Source of the DNA: Paramyrothecium sp. XJ0827
Lineage: Eukaryota; Ascomycota; Sordariomycetes; Hypocreales; Stachybotryaceae
Assembly (NCBI GenBank): GCA_020881915.1
Contig: JAJFPB010000004.1
Coordinates: forward strand, 124,001 to 188,000
Length of the DNA: 64,000 bases
Direction: 5' to 3'
The notes beneath the pieces are model-generated. The model was given only the letters and a program-made list of their open reading frames with translations. It had not been told where the DNA came from and did no database searches. Below, one piece after another: positions 11,641 to 25,075 of the stretch; the stretch's first letter is position 1; every line of letters starts with the position of its first letter. Made by a program: the position numbers and the translations under genes.

Positions 11641-12660
11641 CTATTTGGAAGATGCGTTCCTTCGCCAGAAACCAGGGGCCTGGTCGAAATCGCCCTCAAA
11701 GCGCATAAGTGGCGGCCTGACATACATGTCTGCCCAGTCACCAGCGTCCTGCAAGTCGTTCTGCACATCGACGTAGTCGTAGGCGTTGACGTACATCCAA
11801 CCAACATCCTCGTATTCGCTGTTTGTTTCTCCACCTTCCCAGTCAAGTCTGTCCTCCTCTTCGGGTTCGTTATCTTGTGAGTCGGGTGTCCAATCTCTGC
11901 TGATGAGTTTGACCACCGGGTTTGCCATCTTTTCGAGCGACTCGAGACAAATACTATCGACAAGGAAACAAAAGTTGTAGCGTGGGCCAGCTTGTTCCAA
12001 GTGATTGGTGCTGCCGGCGGAGCCGGTCATTTCCTCCTCAGTTGCCGGTGCAAGACCTGAACGCCAATTGCGTCGTAGCTCATTGATGCACCAGTCGGTG
12101 AAATGATGACGAATTTTATTCAGGTCTGCCCCTTCGAATTTTGCCTTGTCATCCATAATCACCAGTTGATGTCTCGAAGAGAGCTGCGGCTGAAGCTCCT
12201 GGTACTTTGCCAGCGAGGAGTCGATATCGTGGCGGAGCGAGGAAACCATGCGATCCCAGGCCGCGTCATCGCTGTATGACACGCGGTACACAACCAAGCC
12301 CCAAGGAGCATCGGGCTTGAGGAAATTGCGCTCGTACAAGACAGTCAACGGATCAGCCACTTTAGCTTCGAGCTCTGCGCTGTAGGCCTCTCGAAGCTCG
12401 TCGTCGATGGGGTGGGCCTTGGCCACCTCCTCAAGGGCCGCCTTGACCTTGTCGGGGTCGTACTCAGGAATGGCGGCCATGGCCTTTTGCATCGCATCTG
12501 AATATGCTTGCGCGCGAGCTCGGTCCTCGTCTGTGAGTGGGCGTGGCATGGCTGAGACTGCTTGGATGGACCAAGTAATTAATGAGCGGTTGGCTGATAT
12601 GAAGCACCTGCTTGCGGTCCTTGCGATGATTGGAGGTATGCAGAATCGGAGAGTAGACAT
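11641..12660 (-). CDS. Protein of unknown fungal family
   Basis: A single uninterrupted frame of 339 residues from the ATG at 12660; an alternative start at 12549 would give 302 residues and removes an Arg/Ser-rich leader that could be a mitochondrial presequence or untranslated. Visible features are a central PWGLVVYRVSY motif followed by DDAAWDRM, which recurs in uncharacterised fungal proteins of this size, and an acidic stretch (EPEEEDRLDWEGGE) near the C-terminus. No membrane helix, signal peptide or catalytic motif is evident. It lies tail-side of the chitinase gene on the same strand, with 200 bases between them. Function not assigned. Confidence 0.72.
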   Translation of the reverse strand: MSTLRFCIPPIIARTASRCFISANRSLITWSIQAVSAMPRPLTDEDRARAQAYSDAMQKAMAAIPEYDPDKVKAALEEVAKAHPIDDELREAYSAELEAKVADPLTVLYERNFLKPDAPWGLVVYRVSYSDDAAWDRMVSSLRHDIDSSLAKYQELQPQLSSRHQLVIMDDKAKFEGADLNKIRHHFTDWCINELRRNWRSGLAPATEEEMTGSAGSTNHLEQAGPRYNFCFLVDSICLESLEKMANPVVKLISRDWTPDSQDNEPEEEDRLDWEGGETNSEYEDVGWMYVNAYDYVDVQNDLQDAGDWADMYVRPPLMRFEGDFDQAPGFWRRNASSK

Positions 12661-12860
12661 GAGTGAGAGCAAGAGAAGACGAGGGAGGAAGCATGGGGAT
12701 GGGTGGGGATTGTCCGGCTATTAAGTAGTTACTTATTGATGAGACAGGTGGCTTACTAACGCATGCATATATTCTTTCACGTTATATTACACATAGCTCG
12801 AGACGATGACTAGTTTTAGCTTAACCCACATTGCTACATAATAATAACACCTGTAGACCC

Positions 12861-15800
12861 TCATGACTTCTGCCACTTGAGATCAGCGACCTTGTTGGCA
12901 TAATACGAGCACGTATAAAGCAGCCGCCCGAGGTGAGGGCTCGCAGCAGCGTTGCTTGCTGGCACGTTGAAAGTGACGTAGTTGTTCATGTCAAGCACAA
13001 ACATGCGCGCCTTCTGGACGACGGCGTCCTTGTACGCAGGCATGAATTCGTCGAATATGGCCTTGATGCCCTTGAGCTCAGCTGGGACTAGTTAGTGAAA
13101 TGTGAGTTCTAAGTGGGTGGGAGGCACGAACGCATATGATCCTCCATGTTTTGAATCTCTTGCTTCATGGCCCTCATTGTCTGGTCCTCAACAATCTCCG
13201 AGGTTGCATCGTTCATGTAGTTGAAAGCTGCAAAGACGTTTTTGATGACAACTTCGATCTTCTTGGCGCTGTTGACGCTTCCCTTCAGTGCCTCTGCGAC
13301 GTACTTCTTCCTCTTGTCCGCGGCCATGGGATTGTTCAGGCCGAAGAGCTGGCCCTTGACCCAGTTGACGTCACCCTTGACCAGGAGCAGGTTCTTCATG
13401 TTGCCCCAGTCGCCCAGGATCGTCATGAGGCGATCGGCTGGCGTGTTGAGGGGCGCCACCCACGACTTGTCCATGCCGGAGACGACCTCGTAGAAGGCGT
13501 TGAGGGTGATACCAGCAGCGTAGCCCTTGTTCCAGCCGGCCAGCAATTTAGCCTCGGCCAGTTTCGCGGCCTGCATTGGGAGCTTGCCCAAGATGCCGGG
13601 CAACAGGCCCGTGACGCACGTGTCGAGGAAGACCTTTGGCCACTGGACCTCGAAGAAGTGCTCCGTCTGGAAGAACTTCTTGGGGAGCTCCGAGACCTTG
13701 AGGAAGGTGAGGGCGGCGTTGGTGCAGATGTTGTCCGGGGAATCGTAGCCTCCCTTGAGGAGCATGGTGGCCAGGCCGGAGCCCGAGCGAAAGAGGTAGT
13801 CTCGCTTGTCTCCAGTTGCGTACGGACGAGACCACCAGGTGAGGACGGAACCCGAGGCCAGCACGAGGTCAATCTTGCGCGGAGCACCAGGCCTGCCCTT
13901 GGCGCGGGCCTCCAACTCGTTGAACTTCTCATCATCCTGACTACTCCGGGCCAGGTTGCTAGACGCATCCCCCAGGCCGTCATCGCAGTCCGACTCGTCA
14001 TCCGCACACATGTTAAAGTCGCAAGTATCCTCCTCCAGAGCGTCTGCATTGGCCGTGCAGCACAGGGACTTGTGTCGCCCCCAGTTGCACGCCCTCGAGC
14101 CATCCGTGTCTCCAAAGCTGTTTGTATACAGCGTCACCTCCGTCTTGTCGCATGAGTTCTGTGCGCAGTCCCCCTTGCCGACCCAGTGGCACTTCTGCAA
14201 CGGCATGGGACGGTCTTTCTTGCAGCAGTAGCGGTATCCATTGCAGAAGATGGTCGCGTAGCCCCCGCGGTCCCACGCATATGCCACCTCCTCCTCGTCG
14301 CTCTTGCACTTGTTGTCGAAGCAGCTCTCCGTCCAGCGGCAGTGTTCGGTCAGGCTGTCGAACTGGGTCGCCTTGCAGCAGAAGGCCTTGCCGCCGCGGC
14401 TGCACCGGCTCTCCCCAGACGACTCGCCTGGGGTGCCGCCCCAACTCGAGCCATGGACCTTGACCTCCCCGTCATGGCAGCGCCCGTTGCAGTCGCCGCC
14501 GGAGCCGCGCCACTTGCACTCCCCCATGCTGTGGCCTTGGGGGCAGCAGATGGCCTTGCCGCAGCGCGTCTGGTCCTTTTTCGAGCACTTTTCGCCATCC
14601 CAGTCAGAACCAATTTTGGCGAAGCCTTCCTTGCAGAATCCTGTACGGGTCTCTGTCTTGTAGCACTTCCCGCCGAGGCTGGCATCGATGTCGGCGACAT
14701 TGACTGGGCCCTGATCAATTAATTTCTTCGCTGCCGACTTGAGATTCGTGTTTCCTGTAAGTGCCTTGTGCGCGGAGAACTCGTAGTCGTCTGCGTGGGA
14801 TCAGCCAGTGAGACTTTTAGTTTCTCGGGATTGGACAATGGCGTCTTACCTAGATCTGATGCCCAGATGAGCGAACCTGCAAAGCCGATGCCATCCGCCC
14901 ACTTAATCTTCTGCTCAAACGTGTCCTTGTCGTCGTACGAGATCCACTGGTCATTATCCCAGGTCATATACTTGACAGCAGCCTCCTTGTCGTGGATTGG
15001 TGTGATGCCGCGTTTCTTGTTTTTGCCGATGATTTCCTGGATCTCGTAGTGGGCGAGGTCTGGATGTTCATGTCAGTCAACTGCTCTCCTATTCAAGGTG
15101 GACAACTTACATCCACTGGTCCCTGTACACACTCCAGGCTTTGCGCCACTAGAGAATTGGCAGCCTGGCGTGGTACATCCCGGGTCAGCCAGAGTAAAAG
15201 CCCGTCCGTAGAATCCGAAACCAAGTGCGAGTTTGGAGGGAGGAACATCGACACGCCAGAACAGCTCGGCGGCCAACTTGATCTCGGTCAGATTGGTGTG
15301 GCCTTGAACAATGGAGCCAATAGGATTGGAACTATCCCAAACACCGTGAAGATCGTAGGACATCTATATGGGCTCGAGGTTAGCAGCGAATCATGACCGA
15401 TTGCAACGACAACTTACAATATTAATCCAGTCCACGTATTTAATCATACCAGGCAGATCGAACCAACGGAGATACCAGAATGACGACGGCGCGGTAAATG
15501 TGAGCCCGAGCTTGCGACCCGAATTATCAAACGCCTTTCGAAGTGTCTCGACCAGTGCCACGTAGTTCTTGGTATCGTCCTTTTGACCACCGCGGTCCGG
15601 AGCACCAGGATACTCCCAGTCGAGATCCACGCCATCATATCCGTAGGTATTCAAGAACTTGAGCAGGTTGCTGGCAAACTTGTCACGGTTGGACGAGCTT
15701 CGCGCAATATCACCAAAGACAGGCTGCGTAGCCGTGCCGTTGTCTGAAAAAGTCCAGCCACCGAGACTGACGTAGAGCTGCAAGTTCGGGTTAGAATTCT

Positions 15801-16708
15801 TCAAATCTGCCACGTCTTGGAACGTCTTGGCAGGCGTGGCGGCATCCATCGTCGTAATTTGGAATGACTGGGGGTCAATGTAGGCAAACGCATAGTTGAG
15901 GTGGGTGAGGCCGTCAACTTATGGCTCGGTTAGTCCATGTCAGTCGCAACCATCGCCAGGGTAGAGAGAGGACACGCACCAGGAAGGTCAGAAGCTTTGG
16001 TCTGGTGACACTTGGATCTATCATTCCACGCTTCATAGTAGCCGATGACTATAACAGGGATGAGCCTTTATCTACCAATAAGTCAGCGCAAATTGCCTTA
16101 CCTTTGTTCAGAGTCTTTCCTCCATCACCACCCGGTGGCTTGGGATGCTCGACGCAGTTGGACTGGCATTTTCCGGTGCAATAATCTTATTCCTTTCAGT
16201 AAATTTGATCCCGTCTGGTAAATAAGTGAACTACCTTTGGTCGTGCCACAAAAGCCGTGCTCGGAGCAACATGTGTTGAGAGGGCACTTTGTGTCCTTTG
16301 GCACGGCATACTGGCCGCACTCGGCGTGGGCATCACAGTTGCTGGTGCATCCATCGCCACAATATGTTGGTCCGTAGCCACACCAGCCGTCCTCTGTAAG
16401 GTTTGTCAGTGTGTTTTCAGGCAGAAAATATGGTCACATACTCCCACAACAGGCACCGTTACCGCAAGGTTCTGTGGTCATTCAGTCAGTGAAATTAAAT
16501 AGGCAGAGGGAAAGTGAGACGACTGACTGCCAGGACCACAAGTGAAGTCTTCTCTTTTGTGCAACGCTACTGCCGCATCTTGATACGCAAGGGCGCGGCG
16601 TTCAAGCGAAGAGAATCGCCTGTGGACGGTCGGCTCTGAGCTGCTCAGTTCAGCCGCTGTGTTGACGACCAAGGCCAACACAAATGGCACATAGTAATGA
16701 GGCCGCAT
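12861..16708 (-). CDS. Killer-toxin-like GH18 chitinase with chitin-binding domains (subgroup C type)
   Basis: Ten exons (16708-16528, 16471-16442, 16393-16235, 16185-16102, 16048-15980, 15917-15418, 15363-15111, 15059-14850, 14790-13132, 13087-12861) give 1123 residues in frame. The N-terminus looks like a signal peptide. Residues 57 to about 140 hold hevein-type (CBM18) chitin-binding units with paired CC motifs. The GH18 barrel runs from about 152 to 495, with an intact DGVDLDWE catalytic motif near 269-276. About four Cys-rich repeats (roughly 538-748) follow, then a helical C-terminal region of unknown role. This layout matches fungal subgroup C chitinases, related to the alpha/beta subunit of yeast killer toxins. 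Expected role: secreted hydrolysis of chitin in own or foreign cell walls. The last intron (13131-13088) uses a weak GTTCGT donor. It is divergent from the LysM gene. Confidence 0.9.
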
Positions 16709-17771
16709 ATCTACAACACGTACTTGCAGGACTTGCTTGGTTACGGACACAACTCCTTGGACATTGTTTGTATATATAAAAAAGAAAAGTCCATGCTATT
16801 TCACCCGCTTAACTCCGTCCCGCCCCTTCCGCCTGGGACGCACTTCATGAAGATGTGTATGATACTTGCAGGCATTAGGATCTAGAATATTGTCTATGCT
16901 GACAGGAATACTGTCGGCGTCTACTCAATGCAGTAAGGCCCGCGTCTAGATCAAACGGCTGCAATCTCGAAGCATACACATGATATGTTGAAGTGACTAG
17001 AGTATGTAACCACATAGACCAAGGGTGGGAGCCAGGCTACAATGTCAGCATTCCTACATGTAAGCCCCCCTAGTAAGAAATCGCGTCTGATTTGTCGAGC
17101 CAGAGAAGTGGCTGCTCGAAATCGGTCACTTAATATGATGATTAATTTTGCATCAAGCATGACTATTCTCCGCCTCAAATGTTCGGGCAAGTCCTGTTTG
17201 CAGTCTCTCGCAAGACTGATTAGTTCGTTTCTATCCGCGCTGCATATTGGCAATGTGACTTTTCTGAGGGGGCTACAGTGAGCAGCTAGGCAGTGCATTA
17301 ACTATTGCATACCTAGCAGCCGTTATAAATCGATGCATCATGCCTCCCCTTTTCCAAGCTGATGAAGAGCTTCCGGTATATGCACACAACGGAAGCCTCA
17401 TGCTCCGCCTGCTTTTCCTCGGACTTCTTCGGATCCTTCAAGATGGAAGGCGACTCTTTGCATTTGCCGACGGGATCAGCCCCGACGACATCCTTTTGTA
17501 TGTAACTCTCCCGGCAACTCCAGGCCGGTCTTGGCTGACGTGATACCAACCAATCCTACACACGGGGTTACTATTGCTGACATGCATACCGGCCGGTGGC
17601 GCTTTGGTCATGACCTAGTCCTTCTGATCCTTTCTAATTTCTTTTTTTGGCAGCGCCTATTCAAGACTTCTCCGGCAGTTACTATACTCTTCCGATGCCA
17701 GTTTGAATAACTGGATGTTTCTTTCTCTGCTCCGCCTACCTGTTCCAGTCTTCTCTCAACTTCCAAGCATC
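16709..17771. promoter_or_regulatory. Shared divergent promoter region of chitinase and LysM genes
   Basis: 1063 bases separate the two start codons, and neither strand holds a supported gene. A TATATATAAA box at 16771-16780 lies about 65 bases upstream of the chitinase ATG. Co-regulation of the two outward-facing genes is inferred from the arrangement. Confidence 0.5.
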
Positions 17772-19815
17772 ATGCTGTCGTCTTCAAGAGTGCTGACAGC
17801 TCTGCTGTTGGCTTTCCGTGGCGTCTTGGCCCAACAGGTGCCTGGTTATACCGTTCCCTACGATGAGATGGGTCTGAGCAGTGCGTGTTTCGATGCAGTC
17901 AATAGCACCGTCTCGGCTTGTCCCGCATGGCTGCCGGCCTTTGCTGGCTTGTGAGCTACCGTTCCAGAGCCTCAACGTCGTTGGATCTATGTTTCTGACA
18001 AACCCTCTTATCTAGCCAAGACTCGAGTTTTGATCTTCTGGGTGCTTCTCGACTCAAAGACTTGTGTGACACCACTTGCCAAACCGACCTTACGAGTCTC
18101 AAGAAACGAATTGCCTCAGCATGCACGCAAAAGACAGATGTTATGGTTCCAAGTGATATTGCCTACCCAGGTGAGCCTATTGTTTGATTGTTTTCACAAC
18201 ACCGTCCGTATCTGACTTCATAAGCTTCCTTGATCATTGATCGACTTCTTTACGCGGCCAGCCTCTCTTGCCTCAAGGACTCGTGCGCACCCATTCTTTT
18301 GAATCACCCCAAATAGTACTCACATTCTTATAGCGATTCTGGCGAGTACTGTGACCTGTTAGTTGCGTCCTGGATGAGCCAAACCACGCCTTATACCAAG
18401 GCCCAGAACTGCTCTTCGTGCCAGCTGGAGATCCAAGCCAAGCAGCTCGGTTCGCCCTTTGGGTACGATGAGCAGGCTGCTTCTGAGTACGCTTCAAGCA
18501 CGTCCAGCTGTGCCGTCACCAAGTACACCTATGCGAAGCCTACCTCCTACGCCGTTAACTCTACAACCGCAGTTCCAGATGTGCCCGCATGCAGCACAGG
18601 CAAGATATATATCGTCAAAGAAGGAGACTCTTGCAACTCGATTGCTGAATCGCAAGGCGTTTCAACACCGGCATTGACCAATCTCAATGGTATCGATTCG
18701 GAGTGCAGCACAATGCCACCAGTCGGGGCTGAGATATGCCTGCCTCCTCCTTGCAAAATCCACCAAGTTGAGATCGGTGACACATGTGATTCCATCATTG
18801 ATGCGGAGAAGATGACCAAGGCTCAGTTCCTTGCTTGGAACCCTGCTATCAGCCCTGGATGCGGCAACCTCGGTCGCCTGCGAGGCCGCTTCATCTGCCT
18901 AAGCTCGCCCTTGGGCACCATCACAGTCCCTAACGGCGACTCTGCTACGACCGAGGCGCCCAAGCCCACCAATGCCCAAGGAGAGTCAAACGTCCACTGC
19001 GGCAAGTGGTATGAAGTTGTTAAGGGGGATACGTGTGCTACTATCTCATTGGCCTTTACTATCACGCTGGCAGACTTTTACTTTCTCAACCCTCACGTCG
19101 ATAAAAAGGACTGCAACAACTTGTGGCTCGAAACTTCGTATTGCGTGAAAGCCGTCGGAAACATCCAGACATACCCAGACTATCCTATTGAGGTGCCATC
19201 CACGTCTTTCCCTCGGCCCCCCGAGCCTACCAAAGATGTTCCACCGGAGTTTGATATGCCTGAGCTGAACCCCCGCGCCCCCGGGACCATCGACAACTGC
19301 GATGAATACATGAGCGCATGGTCCAAGCAGATATTGGCCGCAGACTCAACGGCAAACTCCTGTGACCGCTGGGCCAATTTGGCGGACGTCAGGGTTGTCC
19401 AACTCCGGCGATGGAATCCGAGTCTGAAAGAGAAGGACTGCGCCTTCCAGGAGCAGTACAGCTACTGCGTTCTGAAGAGAGATGATATGAATGGTCAGTC
19501 AACTTAATTATTCGTAAGCTGTTAGCTCTGACAACCATTCTAGACCCCCCACCGACTGCTTCCCCTCCAAGCACCACGAAGGCCCCGACAGCCACGACTA
19601 CTTCCGCCCAGGGTGGTGCCTCACCACCTGCCGAAACGCAGCCCGGAGTCATCAAGAACTGTCAAAAGTGGCACGTCGTATCTGAAGGTGATGGCTGCTG
19701 GTCTATATCCGATAAGTACGGTATATCATTGGATGACTTTTACAGGTGGAATGAAGGCGTTGGTTCGGACTGTGGATCTCTGTGGTTGAACTATGCGGTG
19801 TGTGTAGGTGTTTAA
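17772..19815 (+). CDS. Secreted multi-LysM chitin-binding protein
   Basis: Five exons (17772-17950, 18016-18170, 18225-18282, 18334-19493, 19544-19815) give 607 residues in frame. The protein starts with a clear signal peptide (hydrophobic core LLLAF, cleavage near ALA/Q). LysM units begin near residues 221, 276, 357 and 559, each with the GD(S/T/G)C motif at the first helix, plus one degenerate unit near 453. A Pro/Thr/Ser-rich linker precedes the last. LysM binds chitin or chito-oligomers. Fungal LysM proteins either shield the wall and hide fragments from hosts, or act in self-protection next to subgroup C chitinases, a pairing reported in Trichoderma. The divergent chitinase neighbour supports that second role. 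The introns are canonical; the last one uses a GTCAGT donor. Confidence 0.88.
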
Positions 19816-20347
19816 GACGATACATTAGGGCGAATAAGTCACCTGCCTGTACATCCTTCTCCAATAAATGGAGAATAGTATAGTCTTGGCTTCAGACAAA
19901 TTACAGGAACCCAATCTAAAGTGACATCGAAGTTCTCTCAAAACTCAGGATTATAGATTGGCCCTACAATAATAAGCTTATTATAACTGTGCCTATGGCT
20001 GTGAAATGTTATAACTCTGACAGAGTATCAGGCGGTTGTCTACGATTGCGTGAGAAGGAAACCTATAGGGAAATGGAAGGAAATCGCGGTCCACGGAGTC
20101 CTCTTCGACGCAAAGGTGTGCCAGCCATTGTATTGTGCGTAAACGCAAGCGAGCTTAAAATAGCCTCGCAGGAAGATTTGGAAGATAATGTCAGCGCCGG
20201 ACAGATAGGATCAAGTAATGAATCATTGGTAAGGTGCGAACCTTCTCCCTACTCATTGTATTGGACCTAGCGGCCGAGGCTTGTGGTCTCTAAATGCCCT
20301 AGAAGTTGCTATCAATTACATCCTTCCCACTGGAGCAACAATCACGC
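19816..20347. other. Convergent intergenic region
   Basis: About 530 bases between the 3' end of the LysM gene and the 3' end of the small secreted-type gene. No coding or RNA feature recognised. Confidence 0.4.
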
Positions 20348-20863
20348 TTAGACTCTGCGAATATCGACTCTCAAATTGCCATTACCCCAAGCAGCTTCTT
20401 GGCCCCTAACCTTTCCATCACCCCTGGAGCATCTGTCCATAATGAGCCCTGCTGCTCGAGCCACATCCCTACTTGGGGCAAGTTAGCAATCATAACGAAT
20501 GGAAACACAAGCAAACGGGGGAAATCACCAAGCAGATGTTGTAGTCTTGTCGGCGAGAAGACCCGTCTGAATGCCAGTGATCTGCGTGCTACCCCGTCTG
20601 CAGAAAGAGGTGGCGGAAGCCGACGCCACGCATGGTTGATCACCGAGACCGGCAAGATAATTTATGCATTCGACCGCTTCGTTGACCTGTGATTGAGGTT
20701 AATCGCAGACATCACGATATTGGTTGGGGATGGTCCAGTGTTTACATTGCCAAGCGTGCTCGCGTCAAGATGGTCCATGCAGCTTGGTACGCGCTCTACG
20801 AGGGTGAGAGGAGCAGCAAGGGCCGAAGTGATGAGCACCAGAGAGAAAAAGGTCGGCTTGAGG
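20348..20863 (-). CDS. Small secreted cysteine-containing protein, start codon unclear
   Basis: Three exons on the minus strand: exon 1 ends at 20746, then 20686-20529 and 20468-20348, joined by introns of 59 and 60 bases in correct phase. Exon 1 encodes a typical secretory signal core (FFSLVLITSALAAP) near 20860. The mature part has about 125 residues with an ECINYLAGLG motif, several cysteines and a GNGNLRVDIR ending, a pattern seen in small secreted fungal proteins of unknown function. No in-frame ATG exists just upstream of the signal core, so the start given here is approximate. The start may have been lost, or it may lie in an unrecognised exon. A conserved-looking Cys position at the second junction reads Trp. 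A TATA box lies at 20998-21005. Confidence 0.5.
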
Positions 20864-20997
20864 TGACCAATTTGTCCCGAGTGTTCGCAGCACGTGGTGT
20901 GTTTTGCAATAAGAGGCAATGGGTATCGGCGGTATAAATGTTTGAAGGTAGTGCCATGAATTGGTGAGGAACAGAAGAGGTGTTGATTGTTGAGACT

Positions 20998-21005
20998 CTT
21001 TATAC
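20998..21005 (-). promoter_or_regulatory. TATA box candidate
   Basis: The minus-strand sequence GTATAAAG lies about 140 bases upstream of the signal-peptide exon of the small secreted-type gene. It supports transcription of that gene despite its missing start codon. Confidence 0.45.
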
Positions 21006-22074
21006 GTTTTCTGGTCTAGTTATGTATCACAAGTCTCATTGAGTTGCCCGGCGCAAGTCTAAAACGCCTATTGGCCCATTGCCATGCTGTGATACCTTTC
21101 CTGGCTGCACATGAGATCAAGAATCTAAATTTGGCCGCATCAATGACTTGTTATTGGATGCGTGCTGGAAGCGGAAACACAAATTGACTGAAGCTGACAT
21201 TGCAACCATCCAAAGAGGTCGATAGCCCAACGGACTAGTTCCATGCGGGTGTCAAGTCTTAGACAGCAAGTTGTTGAGCTTCGTAGGGGTTTACCCAAGG
21301 CGTTGAGTGTCTTATGCGTCAGAGCTACTTTATCCCTCCTGGCTGCGCGAAGGTGTCAGACACGCAGAAGACCGGGATCTTCACCACTGAGATTGAATAA
21401 TGACTATATAGGTTGAGACACTAGCAAATTGGCTGACGATGATTCGTGTGCCGGCTTTCTAACGGTCAAATTTGGTACATTGCAAGTAAGACGTCGGGAG
21501 CTAAGTCAGTCAATATGGGGCCACTACATCTATGCCGCCTGTCAAGGGAATATGGTCGGTCTGTGGAGAGCATTCTGGAGTAACATACAAGCCTTAATGC
21601 CGTGTGCGATGAAGACAGCATCAGACTTTCCCTTTACTACTCTACTGTTGTCCCGAATGAACAAGCGGCAAGATGGCTTAGGGATGGTTTGCCGTTGGCA
21701 CTTCTGCGATCGTTGGGAATGGTAGTACTATTATAAGTAGATTAAATATTGCGGATCTAACATTTCGACTATTTCATAGCTCGTTAGAAGAAACATTACA
21801 AACGAGCGGTTTTATTAGAAGGCGCTCTAATCTCAACTTACCCTATAACATGGTCCGGGCTCCAGGTTATCAAAAAGTGGCCGCCACCCCGGTTGGCTCA
21901 AATTTTAGTTACTGCCCCCCTGTGAGTTCTATGGCCTGCTGGTGTACTCCACCTACTAGAACTTGGCATGCAAGTAATTGTTTTCTCTTCCACGCGTCAT
22001 ACTCTAGTGACGTATACCTGACGCGGGCACTACCACATCGCTTTTAGCTAGAAATAAAACAAGAGCCTTCATCC
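21006..22074. other. Intergenic region, nothing recognised
   Basis: About 1.07 kb between two divergently transcribed genes. A few short open frames occur, without domain or splice support. Confidence 0.4.
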
Positions 22075-22083
22075 TATATAAGT
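22075..22083 (+). promoter_or_regulatory. TATA box candidate
   Basis: TATATAAG lies about 95 bases upstream of the ATG at 22174, a suitable distance for the hydrophilic protein gene downstream. Confidence 0.5.
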
Positions 22084-22173
22084 ATTGCCCATCTCTTAAT
22101 CCACCAACAAATATTCTACCGCAGCAAACGTCATATTGTACATCTCTGTGGAAGTGCAGTAGTCATCTCCACT

Positions 22174-23212
22174 ATGGCATCTGAACCAGCAGCGGGTGTT
22201 TTGAATAAGCTGGCAACCTCCATGAAGAACATTGTGAGCGGCCAGGGCGCTGAGGTGGATGAAGTACTCAGTGACCTTGAGGAAACTGAGCTCGAGGTGC
22301 AGGCCGTCAAGCAGGTGGACAATACCGTGGAAGCACAAGATGATACTACGATCGTGCACGAGGATACGTCAGCAGCGGTTGTGCATGAGGATGTAAAATC
22401 TCACGAGCACGAAAGAGTTGACACACTCGTCGACAAGGAAGTTCATCAGGATCACTACCACACCACAATCCTGCCCGTCAAAGACAAGAAGATCCTCCCT
22501 ACGAAGCATATCTACCAGGAGAACGAGGTTGAAGAGGAAATTGACCACCGAGACGACACAGCCAAGAAGCAGGCCCAAAAAGAGGCCGCTGCAATCCACA
22601 ATAAGAAGAAGGTTGAGGATACCACGCAGTCACGAGAGTATGCCCCTACCAAGGAGCACGAACACATTCACCAGTAAGTACTCGTGCATTTGATGGTCCT
22701 GAGATCTTACTTATGTATCGGCAGTCATATTTACGAGACAATCCAACCCGTGATCGAGCGAGAAACATTAGAACAAAAGGTCATCCATACCACAAATCAC
22801 ATTCACGAGACCGAGCACCTGAACGACGAGCATCATACTGCGACAGTTGCCCCCGCAATAACAATGGCTGAGTTTGAGGAGGGAGCTGGAGCTCAGACGG
22901 AAGCGAGCGCAACCGCAGTGGTTGCAGATACAACAAAACCCAGGACCCGGTCGACAAGCATCAACATGGAGATTCCCCTGTCCGATATCAAGAGCGATAG
23001 GACTGGTACTAAAACGAATAAAAAGAAGAGGGAAGCGAGCGTGGACGATGTAGGCATGGAGGAGGCGACCAAAGTTGGTAAGTTTAGACGCCCACAGACG
23101 CAATCATTTCTCTGAACCATGCGGCACTTCATACTAACAATCTCTGTTAGTAAAAAGGAAGAGAGGGTCATCTTGTACAGTAGTCGACTGCAGATGTAGT
23201 TGTCACCATTAA
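22174..23212 (+). CDS. Hydrophilic His/Glu-rich fungal protein ('allergen'-type annotation)
   Basis: Three exons (22174-22673, 22725-23077, 23151-23212) give 304 residues. The protein is strongly charged, low in hydrophobics and probably largely disordered. It contains repeated His/Glu segments (HIHETEHLNDEHH and relatives) and the YETIQPVIERE motif. The latter is shared by a fungal family often labelled 'allergen' or stress-type hydrophilic protein. No signal peptide or membrane helix is seen. The short third exon adds a basic stretch and a Cys-rich tail (CTVVDCRCSCHH) that could bind metal. A TATA box lies upstream. Molecular function is not known; a protective or scaffolding role is only a guess. 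Confidence 0.78.

Positions 23213-25075
<1,863 letters not shown>

Noticed and set aside
13136..14155. 339-codon plus-strand frame
   Set aside because: It lies antisense to the long Cys-rich exon of the chitinase. Its translation is biased by the GC-rich complement and has no domain, signal peptide or splice support.
20306..20692. 128-codon plus-strand frame
   Set aside because: Antisense to the spliced small secreted-type gene, whose exons, introns and signal peptide give a better explanation.
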